Notes under the pieces: generated by a model
Databases searched by the model: none
Told to the model about the DNA's origin: nothing
The model's input: only the letters and a program-made list of their open reading frames with translations
In this document: piece after piece, positions 24,812-33,289 of the stretch
Numbering within the stretch: position 1 is the stretch's first letter
Layout of the letters: each line of letters opens with the position of its first letter
Origin: Allobosea sp.
Lineage (GTDB): Bacteria; Pseudomonadota; Alphaproteobacteria; Rhizobiales; Beijerinckiaceae
Assembly: GCF_030694325.1 (NCBI RefSeq)
Contig: NZ_JAUXYO010000302.1
Location: forward strand, 1 to 38,491
Direction of reading: 5' to 3'
DNA length: 38,491 nucleotides
Translations under genes and position numbers: made by a program

Positions 24812-24975
24812 CGCGGGGAACCCCTCTCCTGTAAGGAGAGGGGCAGGGGTGAGGTGTAGGCCCCTGGACCAGCCAAGCTCATGCATTTCGGCGAAACGGC
24901 GGTGAGGTTCTGCCTCAAGCGTCCAACGGCCGACCTCTCACCCTGCCCTCTCCCTACGGGAGAGGGTTCCCCGCG
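24812..24975. repeat. Palindromic CCCCTCTCC element between xdhB and xdhC
   Basis: The outer arms CGCGGGGAA and TTCCCCGCG are exact complements. Next to them are CCCCTCTCCTGTAAGGAGAGG on the left and CCCTCTCCCTACGGGAGAGGG on the right, each a hairpin in itself. The inner GGGGTGAGGT pairs with ACCTCTCACCC imperfectly. It fills most of the gap in the xdh operon. Confidence 0.8.
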
Positions 24976-25013
24976 GTGGGTTCGCGTAGCGTGGGGATGC
25001 AATGGAGCACCGG

Positions 25014-27368
25014 TCATGAGGCCGCCTCCGCCCGAACCCGCTCCACCGCCGCCAGCACCCGCTCGGGCGTCGCGGGCGCATCGAGCCTCGGACAGACCTT
25101 GTGCCCGCCGACGCTCGCCACCGCGTCCGACAGCGCATGCAGCACGCTGATCGCCAGCATCAGCGGCGGCTCGCCGACCGCCTTCGAGCGGTGGATCGTC
25201 GCTTCGCGATTGGGGGCGTTCTCCAGCAGCGCGACGTTGAAGATGCGTGGCCGGTCGGAGGCGACGGGGATCTTGTAGGTCGAGGGTGCATGCGTCTTCA
25301 GCACGCCCTTGGCATCCCAGACCAGTTCCTCGGTCGTCAGCCAGCCCATGCCCTGGATGAAGCCACCCTCGATCTGGCCCTTGTCGATGGCGGGGTTCAG
25401 CGAGGCCCCGCAATCATGCAGGATGTCGACGCGCTCGACCTTGTATTCCCCGGTCAGCGTATCGACCGCGACTTCGGCCGCCGCCGCCCCATAGGCGAAA
25501 TAATAGAAGGGCTGGCCGCGCCCAGCCTTGCGGTCCCAATGGATCTTCGGCGTCGCGTAGAAGCCCGTGGCCGAAAGCTGGACCCGACCCATATAGGCCG
25601 CCTTGACGAGATCGGCGAAGGCGATCTCGCGGGCGCCGACCTGCACGAAGCCCGGCCGGAAGACGATTGCCTCCGGGCTTTCCTGCCAGTGCCGGGCGGC
25701 GAATTCGGTCAGCCGCGCCTTGATCGTCTCGCAGGCGTCGAGCGCCGCCATGCCGTTGAGATCCGAGCCGGAGGAGGCGGCGGTGGCGGAGGTGTTGGGC
25801 ACCTTCCCGGTCGTCGTCGCGGTGATCTTGACCTGGTCGAGGCCGATGCCGAAGGCCTGCGCGACCACCTGCGCCACCTTGACGTAGAGCCCCTGGCCCA
25901 TCTCGGTGCCGCCATGGTTCAGCATCACCGAACCGTCGGTGTAGACATGCACCAAGGCGCCGGCCTGATTGTACCAGGTCGCCGTGAAGGAGATGCCGAA
26001 CTTGACCGGCGTCAGCGCGATGCCGCGTTTCACGATGGGGCTTGTGGCATTGGCCTCCCGGATCGCCGCCTGCCTTGCGCGATAGTCGCAGGAGCGCTCC
26101 AGCCGCTCGATCACCTCGCCCGCGATGTTGTCGGTCACGGTTTGGTGATAGGGCGTCAGATCGCGGCCGGGCCCCTCGCCGGGCCTGCCGCCATAGAGGT
26201 TGCGCCGGCGCACCTCCAGCGGGTCGAGCCCGGTCGCGAAGGCGACCTCCTCGATAAAGCGCTCCGCCCCGACCATGCCCTGCGGCCCGCCGAAGCCGCG
26301 AAAGGCCGTGTTCGAGACGGTGTGGGTCAAAAGCGGCTCGGAGCGGGCGCGCACCGCCGGGTAGAAATAGCAATTGTCCATGTGGAACAACGCCCGGTCC
26401 GTCACCGGCCCCGACAGATCCGCGTTCCAGCCGCAGCGCGCTGCATAGACCGCGTCGACCGCATGGATGCGTCCCTCGTCGTCGAAGCCGATCTCGTAAT
26501 CGACGACGAAGTCGTGCCGCTTGCCGGTGACGATCATGTCGTCGTCGCGGTTGGGCCGCAGCTTCACCGGCCGCTTCAGCTTGCGGGCGGCGAGTGCCGC
26601 GACGCAGGCGAAGAGGTTGGACTGCGTCTCCTTGCCGCCGAAGCCGCCGCCCATGCGCCTGACCTCGACGGTGACGGCATGGGAGGCGACGCCCAGCACC
26701 TGCGCCACCATGTGCTGCACCTCGCTCGGGTGCTGCGTCGAGGAGAAGACCTGCATGTCCTCCTCCTCGCCGGGAATGGCGATCGCGATCTGGCTTTCGA
26801 GATAGAAATGATCCTGCCCACCGATCGTCATCGAGCCCTTCAGCCGGCGCGGGCTTTCCGCCAGCGCGGCCGCGACATCGCCGCGCTCGAGCTTGAGCGG
26901 GTCGGTCACCAGGGTGCCGCCGGCTGCGCGCGCCGCCGCGACATCGAGCACGGGCGGGGCCTCCACATAGACCGCCTGCGCCAGAGCAGCCGCCTCCCGT
27001 GCCGCCTGGCGCGTCTGCGCCACCACGGCGAAGAGCGGCTGGCCGTGATGCAGGATCGTCTGCGTCGCGAAGACCGGCTCGTCATGGCGATGCGTCGAGG
27101 AGATGTCGTTGACGCCGGGAATGTCGGCCGCCGTCAGCACCGCGACCACGCCGGGCGCCGCCAGCACGGGCGCGAGATCGAGCGAAACGAGCCGGCCATG
27201 GGCGATGCGGCTGAGACCAAGATAAGCATGCAACAGCCCCTCGGGCGCGGCGATGTCATCGATATAGACGGCTTCGCCCGCGACATGGCGGGCGGCGGAA
27301 TCGTGGATGCGCGGCGCTCCGACCATTGCGGAGGTGTCGCTTTCGAGCCGGCGGCGCGCATCAGCCAT
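25014..27368 (-). CDS. xdhB: Xanthine dehydrogenase molybdopterin-binding (large) subunit
   Basis: This 784-residue protein is the molybdenum subunit of bacterial xanthine dehydrogenase, which oxidises hypoxanthine and xanthine to urate. It contains GGQDHFYLESQ, RMGGGFGGKE and NTAFRGFGGPQG, the last with the substrate-binding arginine. GGTEMGQGLY and KAVGEPP near the C-terminus follow, the latter with the catalytic Glu733. Length matches the family. Its start overlaps the end of xdhA by eight bases, so the subunits are translationally coupled. It acts in the cytoplasm as part of an (XdhAB)2 complex that needs XdhC. A long plus-strand open frame over it is a shadow. Confidence 0.95.
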   Translation of the reverse strand: MADARRRLESDTSAMVGAPRIHDSAARHVAGEAVYIDDIAAPEGLLHAYLGLSRIAHGRLVSLDLAPVLAAPGVVAVLTAADIPGVNDISSTHRHDEPVFATQTILHHGQPLFAVVAQTRQAAREAAALAQAVYVEAPPVLDVAAARAAGGTLVTDPLKLERGDVAAALAESPRRLKGSMTIGGQDHFYLESQIAIAIPGEEEDMQVFSSTQHPSEVQHMVAQVLGVASHAVTVEVRRMGGGFGGKETQSNLFACVAALAARKLKRPVKLRPNRDDDMIVTGKRHDFVVDYEIGFDDEGRIHAVDAVYAARCGWNADLSGPVTDRALFHMDNCYFYPAVRARSEPLLTHTVSNTAFRGFGGPQGMVGAERFIEEVAFATGLDPLEVRRRNLYGGRPGEGPGRDLTPYHQTVTDNIAGEVIERLERSCDYRARQAAIREANATSPIVKRGIALTPVKFGISFTATWYNQAGALVHVYTDGSVMLNHGGTEMGQGLYVKVAQVVAQAFGIGLDQVKITATTTGKVPNTSATAASSGSDLNGMAALDACETIKARLTEFAARHWQESPEAIVFRPGFVQVGAREIAFADLVKAAYMGRVQLSATGFYATPKIHWDRKAGRGQPFYYFAYGAAAAEVAVDTLTGEYKVERVDILHDCGASLNPAIDKGQIEGGFIQGMGWLTTEELVWDAKGVLKTHAPSTYKIPVASDRPRIFNVALLENAPNREATIHRSKAVGEPPLMLAISVLHALSDAVASVGGHKVCPRLDAPATPERVLAAVERVRAEAAS

Positions 27369-28836
27369 GGGCGGCCTCCGCGAGCGGGCCGGCGACGCGG
27401 GTCTCGATCTCGGGCTGCGTCGTCTCGATCAGGAACCGCCGCAGCAGGTTTCCTGCGACCGTCAGCCGGTAGCCGGCCGAGGCGCGCATGTCGCTCAGCG
27501 GCGTGAAGTCGCTCGCCAGTGCGGCGATAGCAGAAGCGACGGCGGCCTCGTCCCAGTGCTGGCCAATCAGCGCCGCCTCCGCCGCGGCGGCGCGCTTGGG
27601 CGTGCCTGCCATGCCGCCATAGGCCAGCCGAGCCTCCGCGATGCGGCCGGCGGAATCGCGCCGCAGCAGGAAGGCGCCGCAGACGGCGGAGATGTCCTCG
27701 TCGAAACGCTTCGAGATCTTCGAGACGTGGATGAGCGCATCCGGCCCCGGCCTGGGCACGATCACCGCCTCGACGAACTCGCCCTCGCGCCTGTCCTGCT
27801 TGCGGTAGTCGAGGAAGAAGTCTTCCAGCGGGATGTCGCGGCGCGCCAATCCGTCAGGCGCCGCCTTCGCCAGCACCAGCCTCGCCCCCAGCGCGATCAG
27901 CGCCGGCGGCAGGTCGCCGATCGGCGAGCCATTGGCGATGTTGCCGCCGATCGTGCCGGCGTTGCGGACCTGCTCGCCGCCGAAGCGGCGCATCAGCTCG
28001 TCGAGCTGCGGCGAGAGCGACGCCAGCAAGGGGCGGACCTCCGCGTGGGTCGCCATCGCGCCAAAGACGAGGTGGTCGCCCCGATCCGCGATCTCCTGCA
28101 GCGCCGCGATCCGCCCGAGCGAGATGACAGGATCGAGCCGCCGCATGCCCTTCGTCACCCAGAGCCCGACATCGGTCGCGCCCGCGACCAGCGTCGCCTG
28201 CGGATGGGCGGCCACCAGATCCGCCAGCCCCGCAACGGTCGCCGGCGCGAGGAAGCGCCCGCCGGGTCCGGAGAGGGCGAGCGTCTCCTCGTCGGCGAGA
28301 TCGTGCAGCCACGCCGCAACCGCCTTGCGGTCCGGCCGGTCGCCGCCACCAGCCGACATCCGCTGCGCCGCCGCGATGATCGGCTCGTAGCCGGTGCAGC
28401 GGCAGAGATTGCCCGCCAGCGCATCCTCGGTGCGCGCAACCGATGGCGCATCCTCGTTCAGCCAGAGCGCGAAGAGCGACATCACGATGCCCGGCGTGCA
28501 GAAGCCGCATTGCGAGCCATGGCAATCGACCATCGCCTGCTGCACGGGGTGCAGGCTGCCGTCTGGACGTTTCAGATGCTCGACCGTCAGCAGCTGGCAG
28601 CCGTCCAGCGTCGGCAGGAAGCGGATGCAGGCATTGATCGCCTCATAGCGCAGCCGGCCGCGATCGAGCCGTCCGACGACGACGGTGCAGGCGCCGCAGT
28701 CGCCCTCGGCGCAGCCTTCCTTGCTGCCGGTCAGGCGCCGCTCCAGCCGCAGCCAGTCGAGCACCGTCAGCGTCGGTTCGCAGGCCACGATCTCGATCAG
28801 CTCGTCGCCGAGGAGGAAGCGGAGCGTGCTACGCAT
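27361..28836 (-). CDS. xdhA: Xanthine dehydrogenase Fe-S/FAD (small) subunit
   Basis: This 491-residue protein has two 2Fe-2S clusters and an FAD domain in the order of XdhA. The N-terminal cluster is bound by Cys42, Cys47, Cys50 and Cys70; the second by Cys110, Cys113, Cys145 and Cys147 (QCGFC and LCRCTG). The FAD domain starts near residue 194, with LVAGATDVG and NAGTIGGNIANGSPIGD as flavin-binding signatures. Electrons pass from XdhB through the clusters to FAD and then NAD+. ATG 28836 matches known XdhA N-termini; an in-frame ATG at 28875 has GGAG ten bases upstream and is the alternative. It is divergent from guaD across a 294-base gap that holds a repeat and an inverted repeat. Confidence 0.94.
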   Translation of the reverse strand: MRSTLRFLLGDELIEIVACEPTLTVLDWLRLERRLTGSKEGCAEGDCGACTVVVGRLDRGRLRYEAINACIRFLPTLDGCQLLTVEHLKRPDGSLHPVQQAMVDCHGSQCGFCTPGIVMSLFALWLNEDAPSVARTEDALAGNLCRCTGYEPIIAAAQRMSAGGGDRPDRKAVAAWLHDLADEETLALSGPGGRFLAPATVAGLADLVAAHPQATLVAGATDVGLWVTKGMRRLDPVISLGRIAALQEIADRGDHLVFGAMATHAEVRPLLASLSPQLDELMRRFGGEQVRNAGTIGGNIANGSPIGDLPPALIALGARLVLAKAAPDGLARRDIPLEDFFLDYRKQDRREGEFVEAVIVPRPGPDALIHVSKISKRFDEDISAVCGAFLLRRDSAGRIAEARLAYGGMAGTPKRAAAAEAALIGQHWDEAAVASAIAALASDFTPLSDMRASAGYRLTVAGNLLRRFLIETTQPEIETRVAGPLAEAAHG

Positions 28837-28891
28837 GACGCTGCACCGGCTGCTTGTGCCAAGAGTGCGACGCATGATCCCACATCTCCGC

Positions 28892-28998
28892 CGTCATCCC
28901 GGACAAGCGGCGAAGCCGCGCAGCTCCGGGATCCATCGGAGGGCTCCGGTGCTCTACGATGGATCCCGGATCTCCGCTTCGCTGCGTCCGGGATGACG
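28892..28998. repeat. Palindromic intergenic element, CATCCCGGAC family, copy 2
   Basis: It begins CGTCATCCCGGAC, contains AAGCGGCGAAGCCGC, GGGATCCATCG and CGATGGATCCC, and ends GTCCGGGATGACG; the outer 13 bases are exact reverse complements. It lies in the divergent gap between xdhA and guaD. Confidence 0.85.
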
Positions 28999-29039
28999 GT
29001 GCGGTTGAAGCAGGCGATGTCTCGTCAGCGGCTTCGCAA

Positions 29040-29064
29040 ATCATGCTCTCAGATTAGGCATGAT
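29040..29064. promoter_or_regulatory. Inverted repeat upstream of guanine deaminase, possible operator
   Basis: ATCATGC and GCATGAT are exact reverse complements separated by 11 bases. The element lies 66 bases before the guaD start, in the gap shared with xdhA, where a purine-responsive regulator would be expected. No regulator gene is nearby, so its function is inferred. Confidence 0.4.
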
Positions 29065-29130
29065 CATCGCTTGGCCGGAAGCTTTGATTTGGTGCAGATG
29101 TGATGTGAAATTGAGCCGGAGTTTGAGCCT

Positions 29131-30441
29131 GTGACGGAAAATCCCGCCTCTCGCGCCCTGCGCGGCCGCCTTTTGTGGTTCGTGGCCGATCCGCACGACG
29201 TCGGCGAGGCGGCGCATCGTTATGTCGCGGATGGGGTGCTGGTGATCGAGGGCGGCGTCATCCGCGCGGTCGGCCCGGCGCAGGACATCCTGCCGACCCT
29301 GCCGGCGGGGACACAGGTCACCGACCATCGCCCCCACCTGATCATGCCCGGCTTCATCGACGCCCATCTGCACATGCCGCAGACGCAGGTGATCGCCTCC
29401 TATGGCGCCCAGCTGATGGACTGGCTCAACCGCTACACCTTCGTCGAGGAGCAGCGTCTGGCGCAGCAGGGCCACCCGGAGAAGCTCGCGACCTTCCTGC
29501 TCGACGAGCTGCTTAGCCATGGCACCACGACGGCGGTGATCTACTGCTCGGTCCATCCGCAGTCGGCGGAAGCGCTGTTTGCCGAATCCGAGCGCCGCAA
29601 CACACGCATGATCGCCGGCAAGGTGATGATGGACCGCAACGCGCCCGAAGCGCTCACCGACACGGCCGAGAGCAGCTATGCCGACTCCAAGGCGCTGATC
29701 GAGCGCTGGCACGGCAGGGGCCGCCAACTCTACGCCATCACGCCCCGCTTCGTCGTGACCTCGACGCCGGAGCAGATGCAAGCCGCCGGGCGACTCGCCG
29801 CCGAGCATCCCGACTGCCATGTCCAGACGCATATCAACGAGAACCGAGCCGAGATCGCGCTCGCCAACGAGCTCTATCCCGAGCCCGGCGACTATGCCGG
29901 CATCTACCAGCATTACGGCCTGCTCGGCCCCAACAGCCTGCTCGGCCACTGCATCCACATGACCGACCGCGAATGGCGGCGTTTTGCCGAGAGCGGCACG
30001 GTCGCCGTCTTCTGCCCGACCTCGAACCTCTTCCTGGGATCGGGGCTGTTCGACTGGGCCCGCGCCCGTGCGGAGGGCGTGCCGGTCGCGGTCGCGACCG
30101 ATATCGGCGGCGGCACCTCCTATTCGATGCTCAGGACGATGTCGGAGGCGTACAAGGTGCTGCAGTTGCAGGGGCAGTCGCTTTCGGCCTTCGCGGCGCT
30201 CCACGCCGTCACGCTCGGCAACGCCAAGGCGCTGAAGCTCGACCATCTGATCGGCTCGCTAGAGCCCGGCCACGAGGCCGATGTCGTCGTGCTCGACCCT
30301 GCCGCCCAGCGCGCCATGGCGCACCGGCTGGAGAGCGCACGCGATCTGGCGGAGGAGCTGTTCGTGCTGATCACGCTCGGCGACGAGCGCAACGTGGTCG
30401 CGACCTATGTGATGGGGGAGCGGGTGGCTGGTCCGGTCTAG
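29131..30441 (+). CDS. guaD: Guanine deaminase
   Basis: This 436-residue amidohydrolase converts guanine to xanthine, which XdhAB can then oxidise. The metal site includes PGFIDAHLHMPQ (His79, His81), HINEN (His234, Glu237), LGHCIHM (His273) and ATDIGGGTSYSMLRTMSEAYK with Asp324. This last segment is strongly typical of guanine deaminase rather than other amidohydrolases. The start is a GTG, with GGAG nine bases upstream. It is divergent from xdhABC, giving a complete guanine-to-urate route. It is cytoplasmic with no signal peptide. Confidence 0.94.
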   Translation: MTENPASRALRGRLLWFVADPHDVGEAAHRYVADGVLVIEGGVIRAVGPAQDILPTLPAGTQVTDHRPHLIMPGFIDAHLHMPQTQVIASYGAQLMDWLNRYTFVEEQRLAQQGHPEKLATFLLDELLSHGTTTAVIYCSVHPQSAEALFAESERRNTRMIAGKVMMDRNAPEALTDTAESSYADSKALIERWHGRGRQLYAITPRFVVTSTPEQMQAAGRLAAEHPDCHVQTHINENRAEIALANELYPEPGDYAGIYQHYGLLGPNSLLGHCIHMTDREWRRFAESGTVAVFCPTSNLFLGSGLFDWARARAEGVPVAVATDIGGGTSYSMLRTMSEAYKVLQLQGQSLSAFAALHAVTLGNAKALKLDHLIGSLEPGHEADVVVLDPAAQRAMAHRLESARDLAEELFVLITLGDERNVVATYVMGERVAGPV

Positions 30442-30464
30442 CCGCCTTTGCGAGCCAACCACGC

Positions 30465-30579
30465 CGTCATCCCGGACAAGCGGCGAATGCCGCGCCGATC
30501 CGGGACCCATTCCGGAGCGTTTCCAGGAGAGGTACAGGCATGGATCCCGGGTCTCCGCTTCGCTCCACCGGGGATGACG
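30465..30579. repeat. Palindromic intergenic element, CATCCCGGAC family, copy 3
   Basis: It begins CGTCATCCCGGAC, has AAGCGGCGAATGCCGC (a variant of the sister copies' AAGCGGCGAAGCCGC) and GGATCCCGG, and ends CCGGGGATGACG. It lies between the convergent guaD and aminotransferase genes, where it could also help end transcription. Confidence 0.8.
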
Positions 30580-30610
30580 GCGGAGGTTCTGGAGAGCGGC
30601 TGGGAAAACC

Positions 30611-31468
30611 TCACCCCAGCACGCCGCCCTTGCGCGCGAAATCAATGTAGATTTCGCGCAAGCGCAGCGCGGTCGGCCCTGGAGCGCCGTTGTGGATGCT
30701 GTGGCCGTCGATCGTCGTCACCGGCATGACGAGGCTGGTCGCCGACGTGATGAAGGCCTCCTCGGCGTCCAGCGCCTCGGCGAGCGTGAATTCGCGTTCC
30801 TCGAAGGCGAAGCCCGTCTCTTCGAGATAGGCCAGCACCGCCTTGCGGGTAATGCCGGGCAGGACCTTGTGCGAGAGCGGCCGCGAGATCAGCGTCTTGC
30901 CCTTGACGATCCAGGCGGTGGAGGAGGCGCCCTCGGTCACCACGCCGTCCTCGATCATCCAGGCTTCCTGCGCGCCGCTTTCGGCCGCGAACTGCTTGGC
31001 CAGCACCGGAGCGAGCAGGTTGACGCTCTTGATGTCGCGCCGGGCCCAGCGCAGATCCGGGGTGGAGACCACCTTGATGCCGGTCTTCGCCGCCGGGGCG
31101 TCCACGAAATTGCGGGCCTGGGTGAACATCACCAGCGTCGGCGTCACATCCTTCGGGAAGGGGAAGTCGCGATCAGCCGCGCCGCGGGTCACCTCGAGAT
31201 AGATGCCGCCCTCGTCGAGGCTGTTGCGCCTGATCAGTTCCTCGTGGATCGCCACCAGTTCGGCCTTGGACCACGGTAAGGACAGCCTGATCTCGCCGCA
31301 GGAGCGTTCGAGCCGGGCCAGATGCGCCTCGCAATCGACCAGCTTGCCGCCGATAACCGCCGAGACCTCGTAGATGCCGTCGCCGAAGATGAAGCCGCGA
31401 TCGAAGATCGAGATCTTGGCGTCCTCCTCAGGAAGATAGGCGCCGTTCACATAGACAATGCGGGACAT
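30611..31468 (-). CDS. D-amino-acid aminotransferase-like class IV aminotransferase
   Basis: This 285-residue PLP enzyme of fold type IV opens MSRIVYVNGAYLPEEDAKISIFDRGFIFGDGIYE, the characteristic start of D-alanine aminotransferases. The PLP lysine is Lys147 in RRDIKSVNLL, and the later EDGVVTEGASST provides the conserved Glu and phosphate-binding region. Length matches Dat (about 280). It interconverts D-amino acids and 2-oxo acids in the cytoplasm. 4-amino-4-deoxychorismate lyase and branched-chain aminotransferase share the fold, so the substrate is probable, not proven. It lies 107 bases after the peptide-binding protein gene on the same strand. Confidence 0.85.
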   Translation of the reverse strand: MSRIVYVNGAYLPEEDAKISIFDRGFIFGDGIYEVSAVIGGKLVDCEAHLARLERSCGEIRLSLPWSKAELVAIHEELIRRNSLDEGGIYLEVTRGAADRDFPFPKDVTPTLVMFTQARNFVDAPAAKTGIKVVSTPDLRWARRDIKSVNLLAPVLAKQFAAESGAQEAWMIEDGVVTEGASSTAWIVKGKTLISRPLSHKVLPGITRKAVLAYLEETGFAFEEREFTLAEALDAEEAFITSATSLVMPVTTIDGHSIHNGAPGPTALRLREIYIDFARKGGVLG

Positions 31469-31575
31469 CGGTCGGCTCTCGTCAGCGGGTTTCCAACAGC
31501 ATCGCTCCTAGCCGAGACGCGGGCCGGGCGCGAGGGGCGAATGCCGGCGTCGATGCAGGGGCAGCCCCGCTTCCG

Positions 31576-33165
31576 TCAGGGGCGAAAGCTCAGGAAGCGC
31601 GACGGAATCGCGCCCTGCGGGTTCGGCGCGAAGCCGGCGAGGCGGTTCGAAACGAGGTTCCTGTGAGAATAGTGCAGCACCGGGATCCAGGGCTGTTCGC
31701 GCACGATCAGGCTGTCGGCCTCGCGCAGGATCGCGGCGCGCCTAGCAAGATCGGCTTCGCCGGCCGCGAGCGTCATCAGCGCGTCGAATTGCGGGTCGGC
31801 ATAGCGACCGACATTGAAGCCGGTGTTGTCGCTGCGGAACAGGAAGAGGAAGCTCTGCGGATCGGAATAGTCGCCGATCCAGCCATAACGGGCGACGTCG
31901 AAATCGCCGCCCTCGCGCAGATGCGCGAAATGCGCGGCGCTGTCGGTCTCGATCAGGGAGGTCTCGACGCCGATCGCCGCCCATTGTTCCGCGATGGCCG
32001 CGATGGTGCGCCGGTTGTTGTCGCTGCGATTGTAGCGCAGTTCGAGCCGCAGCGGCACGCCGGGGCCATAGCCCGCAGCCGCCATGAGGCGCTTCGCCTC
32101 GTCTTCGCGCTCGAGCGGCGAGGCGGCCTTGAAGTCGAGTTCGGCGCGTTCGCCATAATTGCCGGTATGGGGCGGGATCACGCCATAGGCCGGCAGCATG
32201 GTACCGGCCCAGACGCGTTCGGCGATGAACTCCCGGTCGATCGCCAGCGACAGCGCCCGGCGCAGCCGCGCATCGGAGAACGGGGCCTTGGCCGTGTTGA
32301 GCACCAGGAAATAGGTGCCGAGCGCCGGCGAGATGCGCAGCTGCGCGCCCAGCCGCCCGCGCAGGGCAGCGATCTCGTCGGTGGGGATGTCGGTGGTCAG
32401 GTGCAGTTCGCCCGCCAGGAAGCGCCGCGCCGCGACCGCCGCATCGGCGATGGGGTAGGACATCACCGTCTCGATGCGGACATCGGCGGCGGCGTGGAAA
32501 GCAGGGTTGCGGTCCAGCCGGATATGCGAGCTGGGCACGAATTCCTTCAGTACATAGGGGCCGTTCGAAACCCAATCCGCCACGCGCGCAGCCATCCGGC
32601 CGGGGCGGTCAGCGGTCGCCGGGTGGACCGGCAGGGCGGCCTGATGGGCCAGCAGCTCGAGCAGATGGGGTGTCGGGCGCTCCAGCCGGATTTCGAGCAA
32701 CCCGGGCTCCGGAGCCGACGCGCCGAGATCCTCCACCCGCGCGCCCTCGGCCGCCTTATGGATCCGCTCGGCGTTCAGGATCGGGTAAAGCAGAGGTGCA
32801 TAGGGAGCGCTCTGCCGCGGATCGACCATGCGCCGCAGCGAAAACACGAAATCGGACGCCGTCACCGGCTCGCCATTCGACCAGCGCGCCTGCGGCCGGA
32901 GCCTGAAGCGCCAGACCAGTCCGTCCTCGCTGGTGGTCCAGCTTTCGGCCACGCCCGGCGCGATCTCGCCTGTCATCGTATGGATGACGAGGCCCTCATA
33001 GAGATCGCGCAGCAGATGCGCTTCGGCGACACTCGTCGTCCGCAGCGGATCGAGACTGCCGGGGTCGCCGTCATGGCTGCGGTGAAGAACGCCCTGGGCC
33101 AGCGCCATCCCTGCCGTTGCAAGGACGAGACCCATCGCGAGCACGAGGCTCCGAAATCCCGGCAT
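31576..33165 (-). CDS. Peptide-type ABC transporter substrate-binding protein (SBP family 5), orphan
   Basis: This 529-residue periplasmic protein has a signal peptide ending near residue 23 (ALA before Q). The mature part contains SLDPLRTTSVAEAHLLRDLYEGLV, the family 5 (OppA/DppA) signature, and the usual late segment RYGWIGDYSDPQSFLFLF. ATG 33165 is chosen because GGGAGAG lies upstream; the open frame to 33246 adds no domain. No opp/dpp permease or ATPase genes are in the window, so it either serves a distant transporter or acts as a stand-alone binding protein. The aminotransferase downstream hints at D-amino-acid or murein-peptide use, which is speculation. Confidence 0.9.
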   Translation of the reverse strand: MPGFRSLVLAMGLVLATAGMALAQGVLHRSHDGDPGSLDPLRTTSVAEAHLLRDLYEGLVIHTMTGEIAPGVAESWTTSEDGLVWRFRLRPQARWSNGEPVTASDFVFSLRRMVDPRQSAPYAPLLYPILNAERIHKAAEGARVEDLGASAPEPGLLEIRLERPTPHLLELLAHQAALPVHPATADRPGRMAARVADWVSNGPYVLKEFVPSSHIRLDRNPAFHAAADVRIETVMSYPIADAAVAARRFLAGELHLTTDIPTDEIAALRGRLGAQLRISPALGTYFLVLNTAKAPFSDARLRRALSLAIDREFIAERVWAGTMLPAYGVIPPHTGNYGERAELDFKAASPLEREDEAKRLMAAAGYGPGVPLRLELRYNRSDNNRRTIAAIAEQWAAIGVETSLIETDSAAHFAHLREGGDFDVARYGWIGDYSDPQSFLFLFRSDNTGFNVGRYADPQFDALMTLAAGEADLARRAAILREADSLIVREQPWIPVLHYSHRNLVSNRLAGFAPNPQGAIPSRFLSFRP

Positions 33166-33289
33166 CAGACGCTCTCCCTGCTGCGACGGGCGAGACGAGC
33201 ACGGCTCGCCGGACTGCAGTAGAGCCCGGCTCGTCTGCGCCGCCAAGAGGGCGGACGGATCGGCGCGTGGCCACCTCCCCGCCGCTCCG

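Noticed and set aside
25101-27506. An 801-residue plus-strand open frame
   Set aside because: It is antisense to xdhB, which has all catalytic motifs; this frame has none.
27307-29103. A 598-residue plus-strand open frame
   Set aside because: It is antisense to xdhA; composition shadow with no domain.
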